Shown here piece by piece: positions 1-5,224 of a stretch of DNA of 5,224 nucleotides. A program made the position numbers and the translations under genes. The notes below the pieces were generated by a model. That model ran no database searches, was not told the DNA's origin, and saw only the letters and a program-made list of their open reading frames with translations. The stretch lies in the NCBI RefSeq assembly GCF_002943415.1, contig NZ_PTQZ01000130.1, positions 1 through 5,224 of the forward strand, in the 5' to 3' direction. Within the stretch, counting starts at the first letter, position 1. Every line of letters starts with the position of its first letter. The DNA comes from Amnimonas aquatica. GTDB lineage: Bacteria > Pseudomonadota > Gammaproteobacteria > Pseudomonadales > Moraxellaceae.

Positions 1-1
1 C

Positions 2-772
2 CAGGGCCCGCGCGCCGGCGGCCGGACCGCCACCCGCCTCGCCCGCGCCGGCCTTGCCGCGCTGCTGGCCTGCGCCCTGCTGCCCGCCGCCGGGCTGGCC
101 GGCAACCTGTACAAGTTCCAGGACAAGGACGGCAACGTGCTGCTGACCAACCAGGTCGACAGCAACCGCAAGCCGCTGCGTGACGGCAAGCAGTACCGCA
201 AGCTGGTGAAAGTGACCTGGTACGCGGACACCAACGTGCACAAGTACGGCAACTGGGGCAGCAGCGAGGCCTCGGTGAAGCCGAGCATGAGCCGCAACCG
301 CAATGCCTTCGACGAGCTGATCCGCGCCGCCGCCGTGCGCCACAACCTCGACTTCGGCCTGGTCAAAGCGGTCATCCACACCGAATCCGGCTTCGACCCG
401 CGCGCGCGCTCGGGCCCCGGCGCCCAGGGCCTGATGCAGCTCATGCCGGCCACCGCCGCGCGCTACCGCGTGCAGGATGTCTGGGATCCGGCGCAGAACA
501 TCGAGGCCGGCAGCCGCCACCTGCGCCACCTGCTCAACCGCTACAACGACCTGTCGCTGGCGCTGGCCGCCTACAACGCCGGCGAAGGCAACGTAAAGAA
601 GTACGGCGGCATTCCGCCGTTCGCGGAGACCCGCGACTATGTGGAACGCGTGACCGGGCGCTTCAACCGGCTCTATGCCGGTGATCCGGGCGTCCCCGCC
701 GGCGGCACGCCCGGCGGCGCCACGGCGCTGGCGGCCACCACCGCTTCGGCAGATGCCCTGCCCGCGCCCTGA
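2..772 (+). CDS. Secreted lytic transglycosylase (SLT domain), 5'-truncated by the window edge
   Basis: This is a periplasmic murein hydrolase of the Slt/goose-lysozyme-like family. Such enzymes cleave the MurNAc-GlcNAc bond of peptidoglycan and leave 1,6-anhydroMurNAc ends. The reading frame is open from base 2, so the start codon is upstream; 256 residues are visible. Visible residues 12-33 form a signal peptide: Arg-rich start, then a Leu/Ala core ending in AAGLA, with cleavage probably just before GNLYKF. Residues 34-60 (YKFQDKDGNVLLTN) resemble the DUF4124 segment found at the N-terminus of many gammaproteobacterial envelope proteins. The SLT domain spans about residues 100-220 and has all the family motifs: HTESGF with catalytic Glu128 (bases 383-385), GLMQLMP, AYNAGEGNV and PPFAETRDYV. 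A low-complexity Gly/Pro/Ala/Thr tail follows. A GTG at 137 is in frame, but starting there would remove the signal peptide, so it is not the start. The C in LLAC could suggest a lipobox, but the hydrophobic residues after it argue against a lipoprotein. Family is certain; the exact paralog is not. Confidence 0.92.
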   Translation, partial: QGPRAGGRTATRLARAGLAALLACALLPAAGLAGNLYKFQDKDGNVLLTNQVDSNRKPLRDGKQYRKLVKVTWYADTNVHKYGNWGSSEASVKPSMSRNRNAFDELIRAAAVRHNLDFGLVKAVIHTESGFDPRARSGPGAQGLMQLMPATAARYRVQDVWDPAQNIEAGSRHLRHLLNRYNDLSLALAAYNAGEGNVKKYGGIPPFAETRDYVERVTGRFNRLYAGDPGVPAGGTPGGATALAATTASADALPAP

Positions 773-831
773 ACCTGGCCCGCATCAGCCCGGCCCCTGA
801 ACCAGCCCTGCGTCCGGCCAGCGCTCCCGAA

Positions 832-844
832 ACGGCATCGCCGT
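832..844 (-). terminator. Weak hairpin between convergent genes, possible terminator
   Basis: ACGGC and GCCGT form a perfect 5-bp stem with a 3-base loop, 10 bases beyond the stop of the Rieske gene. Read on the minus strand, the stem is followed only by TTTC, so the U tract is poor. It lies in the 82-base gap between two converging genes (773-854), where nothing else stands out. The stem is short and would occur by chance fairly often in GC-rich DNA. Confidence 0.25.
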
Positions 845-854
845 CAGCCCCGCA

Positions 855-1160
855 TCAGAGATCGACCCCGATGGTGTTGCCCTGGTAGACCAGCGCGTAG
901 CGGGTCAGGCACGGCCCCGGTCCGGGCAGGCGGCACTGGCCGTCGGCGAGGCTGAACGACCAGCCGTGGCCCGGGCAGCGGATGGCGCCGTTGCTGACCA
1001 CGCCGCGCGTCAGCGACTGGCCGCGGTGCGGGCACTGGTTGCGGATCAGCTGCGGCCGGCCATCTTCCTGCAGCAGCAGCAGAGGAATGCCGTCGATGAC
1101 GAACTCGCGGCGATAGCCATCCTCAAGAAACATCAGCTTTTCAAGCACATGGAAAGCCAT
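855..1160 (-). CDS. Small single-domain Rieske [2Fe-2S] protein
   Basis: This is a 101-residue protein made of little more than one Rieske domain, so it is probably a cytoplasmic electron carrier or a small redox component. The cluster ligands are all present: C43-P-H45, then 16 residues, then C62-P-G-H65 (NQCPHRG and RCPGHGW). The C-terminal half follows the usual Rieske pattern (GHGWSF, DGQC, a final beta strand GNTIGVDL). Two further cysteines, 76 and 84, lie outside the ligand set. No signal peptide, membrane helix or oxygenase catalytic domain is present, so it is not a ring-hydroxylating oxygenase alpha subunit or a bc1 Rieske subunit. The ATG at 1160 was chosen because GGAG lies 7 bases upstream; longer in-frame versions would run into the ppsA terminator and the end of ppsA. 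It is on the ppsA strand, 86 bases after the ppsA stop. Its electron partner is not visible. NirD-like, ferredoxin-like or regulatory roles are all possible. Confidence 0.88.
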   Translation of the reverse strand: MAFHVLEKLMFLEDGYRREFVIDGIPLLLLQEDGRPQLIRNQCPHRGQSLTRGVVSNGAIRCPGHGWSFSLADGQCRLPGPGPCLTRYALVYQGNTIGVDL

Positions 1161-1167
1161 GTTGAGG

Positions 1168-1171
1168 CTCC
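1168..1171 (-). promoter_or_regulatory. Ribosome binding site of the Rieske gene
   Basis: On the minus strand CGGAG stands with its GGAG 7 bases before the ATG at 1160. This supports the short 101-residue form over longer in-frame alternatives. Confidence 0.7.
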
Positions 1172-1201
1172 GCAGAAATCGGCTGAACAACAGGTAGACA
1201 G

Positions 1202-1230
1202 CAGAAAGGCGGGTTTCCCCGCCTTTTCTG
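1202..1230 (-). terminator. Rho-independent-type terminator after ppsA
   Basis: A 9-bp perfect stem (1205-1213 with 1218-1226) encloses a 4-base loop. On the minus strand it reads GGCGGG-GAAA-CCCGCC, flanked by AAA and TTT. GAAA is a stable GNRA tetraloop. The outer CAG/CTG bases can extend the stem past a one-base bulge. The following tract, TTTCTGCTGTCT, is only moderately U-rich. It starts 16 bases beyond the ppsA stop and ends before the Rieske gene, so it probably ends most ppsA transcripts. Read on the plus strand, the stem is followed by TTTT, but no plus-strand gene ends here. Confidence 0.8.
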
Positions 1231-1246
1231 TCCGTCGCGACCCGGC

Positions 1247-3619
1247 TTACTTGCCGTGGTTGGCCGCCAGGAAGAACCAGGTGTCGAGCACCGAGTCCGG
1301 GTTCAGCGACACCGAGTCGATGCCCTCGTCCATCAGCCACTTGGCCAGGTCCGGGTGGTCCGACGGGCCCTGGCCGCAGATGCCGATGTACTTGCCGGCC
1401 TTGCGGCAGGCCTGGATGGCGCGCGAAAGCAGGAACTTCACCGCCGGATCGCGTTCGTCGAACAGGTGCGAGACGATGCCCGAGTCGCGGTCCAGGCCCA
1501 GGGTGAGCTGGGTCAGGTCGTTGGAGCCGATGGAGAAGCCGTCGAAGTGCTGCAGGAAGTCATCGGCCAGCAGCGCGTTGGTCGGCAGCTCGCACATCAT
1601 GATCACGCGCAGGCCGTTCTCGCCGCGCTTCAGGCCCTTCTCGCCCAGCAGCTCGATGACGCGCTTGGCTTCACCGGTGGTGCGCACGAACGGGATCATG
1701 ATCTCGACGTTGGTCAGGCCCATGACATCGCGGACCTTCTTCAGCGCGCGCACTTCGAGGTCGAAGCAGTCGCGGAAGTTGTCGGAGATGTAGCGGCTGG
1801 CGCCACGGAAGCCCAGCATCGGGTTCTCTTCTTCCGGCTCGTAGAGCTTGCCGCCGACCAGGTTGGCGTACTCGTTCGACTTGAAGTCGGACATGCGCAC
1901 GATCACCTTCTTCGGGTAGAAGGCGGCAGCCAGGGTGGCGATGCCCTCGGTCAGCTTCTCGACGTAGAAGTCCACCGGCGAGGCGTAGCCGGCGGTGCGC
2001 TGGTCCACGGCCTGCTTGATGTCGCGCGGCAGGCTGTCGTAGTTCAGCAGCGCCTTCGGGTGCACGCCGATCATGCGGTTGATGATGAATTCCAGGCGCG
2101 CCAGGCCGATGCCCTCGTTGGGCAGCGTGGCGAAGTCGAAGGCGCGGTCCGGGTTGCCGACGTTCATCATGATCTTGAACGGCAGCTTGGGCATGGACTC
2201 GATCGAGTTCTTCTGGATCTCGAAGTCCAGCAGACCCTCGTAGATGAAGCCGGTGTCGCCTTCGGCGCAGGACGCGGTGACCTGCATGCCGTCAACCAGC
2301 ACTTCGGTGGCGTTGCCGCAGCCGACGATGGCCGGCACGCCCAGTTCGCGGGCGATGATGGCGGCGTGGCAGGTGCGGCCGCCACGGTTGGTGATGATGG
2401 CGCTGGCGCGCTTCATGACCGGCTCCCAGTCCGGGTCGGTCATGTCGGAGACCAGCACGTCGCCGGGCTGGACCTTCTCCATTTCCTTGATCGAGCGCAC
2501 CACGCGCACGGTGCCGGAGCCGATGCGCTGGCCGATCGAACGGCCTTCGCACAGGACCTTGCCCTTCTGCTTGAGCAGGTAGCGCTCCATGGTGCCGACG
2601 TTCTGGCGGCTCTTCACCGTTTCCGGACGCGCCTGCACGATGTAGAGCTTGCCGTCGTCACCATCCTTGGCCCACTCGATGTCCATGGGCGCGCCGTAGT
2701 GCTTCTCGATGGTCAGCGCCTGCTTGGCCAGTTCCTCGATTTCGGCGTCGGTGAGCGAGAACTTGCTGCGCTCCAGCTTGTCGACTTCGACGATCTGGGT
2801 GGAACGGCCGGCGGCGCCGCTGTCGGCGTAGATCATCTTCTGCGCCTTGGTGCCGAGGTTGCGGCGCAGCACGGCCGGACGGCCGGCGACCAGGGTGTTC
2901 TTGTGGACGTAGAACTCGTCCGGGTTCACGGCGCCCTGCACGACCATTTCGCCGAGGCCGTAGGAAGCGGTGACGAAGACCACGTCACGGAAGCCGGACT
3001 CGGTGTCGAGGGTGAACATGACACCCGAGGTGCCGGTTTCCGAACGCACCATGCGCTGGATGCCGGCGGACAGGGCGACCAGCTTGTGGTCGAAGCCTTG
3101 GTGCACGCGGTAGGCGATGGCGCGGTCGTTGAACAGGGAGGCGAACACTTCCTTGATGGCGATGAGCACGTTGTCATAGCCGCGGATGTTCAGGAAGGTC
3201 TCCTGCTGGCCGGCGAAGGAAGCGTCCGGCAGGTCTTCGGCGGTGGCGGAGGAGCGCACGGCCACGGCAGTCTGCTCGTTGCCGCCGGTCAGCTCGTCGA
3301 ATGCGGCACGCACTTCCTGCTCCAGGGCCGGCAGCAGCGGCGTGTCGACCACCCACTGGCGAATCTTGCGGCCGGCATCAGCCAGGGCCACCACGTCATC
3401 CACGTCCAGGCTGTCGAGCACATCGTTGATGCGCTGGTTCAGGCCGCTCTGTTCCAGGAAATCGCGATAGGCCTGGGCCGTGGTCGCGAAGCCGCCGGGC
3501 ACGGACACGCCGGCATTGGCCAGGTTGCTGATCATTTCACCGAGGGAGGCATTCTTGCCGCCGACGATTTCGACGTCGTGCTTGCCCAGGTTCTGGAACT
3601 TGATAACGAGATTGGCCAA
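1247..3619 (-). CDS. ppsA: Phosphoenolpyruvate synthase (pyruvate, water dikinase)
   Basis: PpsA catalyses ATP + pyruvate + H2O to PEP + AMP + phosphate, the entry step of gluconeogenesis from pyruvate and lactate, in the cytoplasm. The protein has 790 residues, against about 792 in E. coli. Domains in order: ATP-binding PPDK N-terminal domain about 15-345 ([31 protein letters not shown]), phosphohistidine swivel domain about 384-456 with [15 protein letters not shown], and PEP-utilising TIM-barrel domain about 480-786 ([38 protein letters not shown]). His418 (2366-2368) is the phosphorylated active-site residue. Thr416 (2372-2374) matches the threonine targeted by PpsR. Cys748 is the likely proton donor of the C-terminal domain. 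The TTG at 3619 was chosen because AGGAG lies 8 bases upstream and the length then fits the family; an in-frame TTG at 3679 would add 20 unlike residues without a Shine-Dalgarno sequence. The gene diverges from ppsR and ends at a clear terminator. No key residue is missing. Confidence 0.98.
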   Translation of the reverse strand: MANLVIKFQNLGKHDVEIVGGKNASLGEMISNLANAGVSVPGGFATTAQAYRDFLEQSGLNQRINDVLDSLDVDDVVALADAGRKIRQWVVDTPLLPALEQEVRAAFDELTGGNEQTAVAVRSSATAEDLPDASFAGQQETFLNIRGYDNVLIAIKEVFASLFNDRAIAYRVHQGFDHKLVALSAGIQRMVRSETGTSGVMFTLDTESGFRDVVFVTASYGLGEMVVQGAVNPDEFYVHKNTLVAGRPAVLRRNLGTKAQKMIYADSGAAGRSTQIVEVDKLERSKFSLTDAEIEELAKQALTIEKHYGAPMDIEWAKDGDDGKLYIVQARPETVKSRQNVGTMERYLLKQKGKVLCEGRSIGQRIGSGTVRVVRSIKEMEKVQPGDVLVSDMTDPDWEPVMKRASAIITNRGGRTCHAAIIARELGVPAIVGCGNATEVLVDGMQVTASCAEGDTGFIYEGLLDFEIQKNSIESMPKLPFKIMMNVGNPDRAFDFATLPNEGIGLARLEFIINRMIGVHPKALLNYDSLPRDIKQAVDQRTAGYASPVDFYVEKLTEGIATLAAAFYPKKVIVRMSDFKSNEYANLVGGKLYEPEEENPMLGFRGASRYISDNFRDCFDLEVRALKKVRDVMGLTNVEIMIPFVRTTGEAKRVIELLGEKGLKRGENGLRVIMMCELPTNALLADDFLQHFDGFSIGSNDLTQLTLGLDRDSGIVSHLFDERDPAVKFLLSRAIQACRKAGKYIGICGQGPSDHPDLAKWLMDEGIDSVSLNPDSVLDTWFFLAANHGK

Positions 3620-3627
3620 GGTGGTTG

Positions 3628-3632
3628 CTCCT
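3628..3632 (-). promoter_or_regulatory. Ribosome binding site that fixes the TTG start of ppsA
   Basis: AGGAG on the minus strand lies 8 bases before TTG at 3617-3619. There is no ATG or GTG near enough to serve. The protein read from this TTG ([11 protein letters not shown]...) aligns in length with known PpsA proteins, so this site and the TTG decide the start together. Confidence 0.8.
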
Positions 3633-3733
3633 GGTTCTGTAGTAAGGAAGTGCCGCCGTGGATCGCACGGTCGCGACAACTGCAGCGGATTCTACCGCAT
3701 GACCCCGTGAATTGCTGATGACCGCTCCGGGCT

Positions 3734-3751
3734 CTCCGACGAAGGTCGGGG
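3734..3751. repeat. Short hairpin in the ppsA leader region
   Basis: CTCCGAC, the loop GAAG, and GTCGGGG pair over 7 positions including one G-U on the plus strand. On the minus strand the core CCGAC/GTCGG pairs over 5 bp around CTTC. If the ppsA transcript starts upstream of here, this would be a leader stem about 115 bases before the start codon. There is no U tract after it, so it is not a typical terminator. Confidence 0.4.
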
Positions 3752-3778
3752 GCCTTGCGCAAACCCGTCAGGACTGCT

Positions 3779-3806
3779 GAAAAACCCGCTCAAGCCACTG
3801 TTTTTC
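3779..3806. repeat. Inverted repeat GAAAAAC-N14-GTTTTTC
   Basis: Two perfect 7-base arms, 3779-3785 and 3800-3806, are separated by 14 bases. GGACT also occurs just outside both arms, at 3771-3775 and 3809-3813, as a direct repeat. The centre-to-centre distance of the arms is 21 bases, about two helical turns, which would suit a dimeric DNA-binding protein. No known operator is recognised. Confidence 0.45.
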
Positions 3807-3859
3807 ATGGACTTGAACATGCTAAAAGATCAGCAGCGATCACGCGTTAAATACCCCTC

Positions 3860-3888
3860 ATGTCATTCCCAAAATAAATGAGTGACAT
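3860..3888. repeat. Inverted repeat ATGTCA-N17-TGACAT in the AT-rich core
   Basis: Perfect 6-base arms at 3860-3865 and 3883-3888 flank a 17-base AT-rich spacer. A second pair, CTCAT (3857-3861) and ATGAG (3878-3882), is interleaved with the first. The spacing of 23 bases between arm starts is close to two helical turns. It sits about 80-105 bases before the ppsR start, where an operator or promoter element is expected. No named binding site matches. Confidence 0.45.
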
Positions 3889-3900
3889 TTTTTTCGTGAT

Positions 3901-3914
3901 TGAAACCCCTTTCA
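3901..3914. repeat. Inverted repeat TGAAA-CCCC-TTTCA upstream of ppsR
   Basis: Perfect 5-base arms flank CCCC, 52 bases before the ppsR start. The half-sites resemble those of Cra/FruR (TGAAA...TTTCA), a regulator known to act on ppsA in enterobacteria, but the Cra site has a 2-base CG centre and here the centre is 4 bases. I therefore list it as a repeat, not as a Cra site. Confidence 0.4.
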
Positions 3915-3923
3915 GGCAAGCAG

Positions 3924-3938
3924 CCGGCATGTCGCCGG
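3924..3938 (+). repeat. Small hairpin in the ppsR leader
   Basis: CCGGC and GCCGG form a 5-bp GC stem around ATGTC, 28 bases before the ppsR start. It ends before the AGGA ribosome binding site and would not mask it. It may be chance. Confidence 0.3.
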
Positions 3939-3966
3939 AACCGCCATCAGGCACAGGAAAGACAGC

Positions 3967-4791
3967 ATGAAGCGCTCGGTATTCTTCGTTTCGGACGGCA
4001 CCGGCATCACCGCCGAGACCCTGGGTCACAGCCTGCTGGCCCAGTTCGACAACCTCGAGTTCGAGGAGAACACCCTGCCCTACATCGACACCGTGGAGAA
4101 AGCCGAGGCCGTGGTGCGCGAAATCAACCGCGTGGCGGCGCTGGACGAGGCCCGGCCCATCATCATCGACACCATCGTCGACAAATCGATCAGGCAGGTG
4201 ATCGCCGGCGCCAACGGCTACATGATGGACGTGTTCGACACCTTCGTGGAGAAACTGCAGACCGAGCTCTGCCTGGCGCCCACCAACACGGTGGGCAAGA
4301 CGCACTCGATCGTCGACAACAAGCACTACAACGTGCGCATCGACGCCGTGCATTTCGCGCTCGACAACGACGACGGCGCCCGCACCCGCCACTACGACAA
4401 GGCCGACCTCATCCTCGTCGGCGTGTCGCGCTCGGGTAAGACGCCGACCTCGCTGTACATGGCGCTGCAGTTCGGCATCCACGTCGCCAACTACCCGCTC
4501 ACCGAAGACGACTTCGACGACCTGCGCCTGCCGGCATCGCTGCGCGAGCACAAGAGCAAGATCTACGGCCTGACCATCGACCCCCAGCGCCTGTCGGCGA
4601 TCCGCAACGAGCGCCGCGCCAACTCCACCTACGCCTCGCTGGGCCAGTGCCAGAAGGAAGTGCGCGCGGTCGAGGCCATGTTCAACCGCGAGGGCGTGCC
4701 GTTCATCCAGACCACGCACCTGTCGATCGAGGAAATCTCCACCCGCATCATGGCCACCAACGGCCTCAAGCGGCGGTCGCTGCCGATCTGA
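3967..4791 (+). CDS. ppsR: PEP synthase regulatory protein: bifunctional ADP-dependent kinase and Pi-dependent pyrophosphorylase
   Basis: PpsR (DUF299, Kinase-PPPase family) inactivates PpsA by transferring phosphate from ADP to a threonine next to the active-site histidine. It reactivates PpsA by phosphate-dependent removal, which releases pyrophosphate. The 274 residues match the family's usual length (about 277 in E. coli). The N-terminus [15 protein letters not shown] (residues 6-20) is a family hallmark. The P-loop [15 protein letters not shown] starts at Gly152, with Lys158 and Thr159 as nucleotide-binding residues. The C-terminal part keeps [17 protein letters not shown] and [16 protein letters not shown] at 3967 is preceded by AGGAAAG at suitable distance, and the protein begins right at the conserved VFFVSDGTG strand, so the start is secure. 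It diverges from its target gene ppsA across 347 bases, and its stop lies 12 bases from the stop of the converging ANTAR gene. No hairpin terminator is visible after it. Confidence 0.97.
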   Translation: MKRSVFFVSDGTGITAETLGHSLLAQFDNLEFEENTLPYIDTVEKAEAVVREINRVAALDEARPIIIDTIVDKSIRQVIAGANGYMMDVFDTFVEKLQTELCLAPTNTVGKTHSIVDNKHYNVRIDAVHFALDNDDGARTRHYDKADLILVGVSRSGKTPTSLYMALQFGIHVANYPLTEDDFDDLRLPASLREHKSKIYGLTIDPQRLSAIRNERRANSTYASLGQCQKEVRAVEAMFNREGVPFIQTTHLSIEEISTRIMATNGLKRRSLPI

Positions 4792-4803
4792 AGGTCAGCC
4801 GAA

Positions 4804-5223
4804 TCACCCGCGCGCCAGCAGCTGCTCGGCGACATCGATGAGACGCGCGCCATGGTCCATGGCGGTGCGCCGCAGGCGCTCGTAGGCCGCCTGTTCGCTG
4901 AGCTGCTGGCGCTGCATCAGCAGCTGTTTGGCCTGCTCGATGCGGCGCCGCTCGGCCAGCCCCAGGCGGGCCTCGCGCAGCTCGTCGGAGAGCTGCTGCA
5001 GGCGCTGCTGCTGGGCCTGCAGCAGCGCCAGGATGGCACGGTCCATCTGCAGGCCGGGCACCTGGCTCTCGCGCAAATCCATGACGTGCTCGCGCACGCT
5101 GAACCAGACCGGCTGATCCGCGGGCGGCGCCTGTTCGGCGAGCTGACGCGCCAGCAGGCGGTGGTTCTCCAGCGCGCTGCCGGCGCTCACCACCTGGCGC
5201 CGGCACTGCTGCTGCAGCGACGC
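4804..5223 (-). CDS. ANTAR-domain regulator, probably nitrate-responsive antiterminator; 5' part outside the window
   Basis: The last 139 residues are visible and the frame stays open to the right edge, so the start lies beyond the window. The C-terminal ~60 residues (about bases 4816-4990) form an ANTAR RNA-binding domain, with RRIEQAKQLLMQRQQLSEQ, then AYERLRRTAMDHG and LIDVAEQLL. ANTAR domains bind paired stem-loops in mRNA leaders and prevent termination. Before it is a Gln/Leu/Arg-rich helical stretch (about LLQAQQQRLQQLSDELREARLGLAERR) that is probably a coiled coil linking to a sensor domain. The upstream part (WFSVREHVMDL and nearby) is mostly helical and does not look like a response-regulator receiver domain. 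That fits the end of a NIT nitrate/nitrite sensor, as in NasR-type proteins, better than NasT, but this is inference because most of the sensor is missing. An in-frame GTG at 5193 exists, but coding-like sequence continues upstream of it. It converges on ppsR with a 12-base gap. Confidence 0.85.
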   Translation of the reverse strand, partial: ASLQQQCRRQVVSAGSALENHRLLARQLAEQAPPADQPVWFSVREHVMDLRESQVPGLQMDRAILALLQAQQQRLQQLSDELREARLGLAERRRIEQAKQLLMQRQQLSEQAAYERLRRTAMDHGARLIDVAEQLLARG

Positions 5224-5224
5224 C

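Larger units (their letters stand above)
3620..3966. promoter_or_regulatory. Divergent control region between ppsA and ppsR
   Basis: This 347-base gap separates two start codons facing away from each other, so it must hold the promoters of both ppsA (minus) and ppsR (plus), unless ppsR is transcribed from farther away. The stretch 3800-3905 is clearly AT-richer than the flanking genes, with runs of T and A, as expected of promoter DNA. I looked for sigma-70 -35/-10 pairs on both strands and for sigma-54 GG-N10-GC pairs, and found none convincing. Several short inverted repeats are present and listed separately. The ppsR ribosome binding site is AGGA within 3955-3961. Confidence 0.75.

Noticed and set aside
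855..1340. A longer, 161-residue version of the Rieske protein
   Set aside because: The extra N-terminal residues would be encoded through the ppsA terminator and the last codons of ppsA and look unlike any Rieske protein. The ATG at 1160 has a good ribosome binding site.
1256..3718. An 820-codon open frame on the plus strand, antisense to ppsA over nearly its whole length
   Set aside because: It mirrors ppsA codon by codon in very GC-rich DNA, where stops on the opposite strand are rare. Its product is rich in Val, Asp, His, Ala and Gly with no recognisable domain, while the ppsA frame is a full, motif-complete enzyme.
3755..3762. The 8-base palindrome TTGCGCAA in the intergenic region
   Set aside because: Too short to stand out in GC-rich DNA and not matched to a known operator or repeated nearby.
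3813..3852. TTGAAC at 3813 as a -35 box with TTAAAT at 3847 as a -10 box for ppsR
   Set aside because: The spacer would be 28 bases, far from 16-18, and no better -10 lies at the right distance from TTGAAC.
3847..4719. A 290-codon open frame on the minus strand, antisense to ppsR
   Set aside because: Same GC-driven antisense effect. The translation is low-complexity (Val, Gly, Asp, His), shows no family motif, and overlaps the well-supported ppsR.
4766..5206. An alternative minus-strand frame of 146 codons over the ANTAR gene
   Set aside because: Its translation is Ala/Arg/Pro/Gly-rich out-of-frame sequence, whereas the overlapping frame ending at 4804 contains a clear ANTAR domain.

Overview
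The window looks like ordinary chromosomal DNA from a GC-rich gammaproteobacterium. The best guess is Pseudomonas or a close relative. The reasons are strongly GC-biased third codon positions in every gene, a PpsA protein of pseudomonad type, and ppsA and ppsR placed back to back and read divergently, an arrangement I recall from pseudomonads. This assignment rests on recognition, not on a database search.

Layout from left to right. (1) 2-772, plus strand: the 3' part of a secreted lytic transglycosylase. It has a signal peptide, a short DUF4124-like N-terminal segment and an SLT catalytic domain; its start codon lies before the window. (2) 855-1160, minus strand: a complete 101-residue single-domain Rieske [2Fe-2S] protein. 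(3) about 1202-1230: a strong hairpin with a GAAA tetraloop on the minus strand, the likely ppsA terminator. (4) 1247-3619, minus strand: ppsA, phosphoenolpyruvate synthase, 790 residues from a TTG start. (5) 3620-3966: a 347-base divergent intergenic region with an AT-rich core and several short inverted repeats. (6) 3967-4791, plus strand: ppsR, the bifunctional kinase/pyrophosphorylase that switches PpsA off and on. (7) 4804-5223, minus strand: the 3' part of an ANTAR-domain regulator, probably a nitrate-responsive antiterminator, which runs off the right edge.

The functional core is the PpsA/PpsR pair. PpsA converts pyruvate to PEP for gluconeogenesis, and PpsR phosphorylates a threonine two residues before the PpsA active-site histidine. 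Both residues (Thr416 and His418) can be read here, as can the P-loop of PpsR, so the control circuit appears intact. The Rieske gene lies on the ppsA strand just beyond the ppsA terminator and could be reached by read-through. The transglycosylase and the ANTAR gene are neighbours with no evident functional link.

I found no mobile element, CRISPR array, tRNA, rRNA or clearly novel system. The least explained pieces are the inverted repeats in the ppsA-ppsR intergenic region and the role of the orphan Rieske protein.
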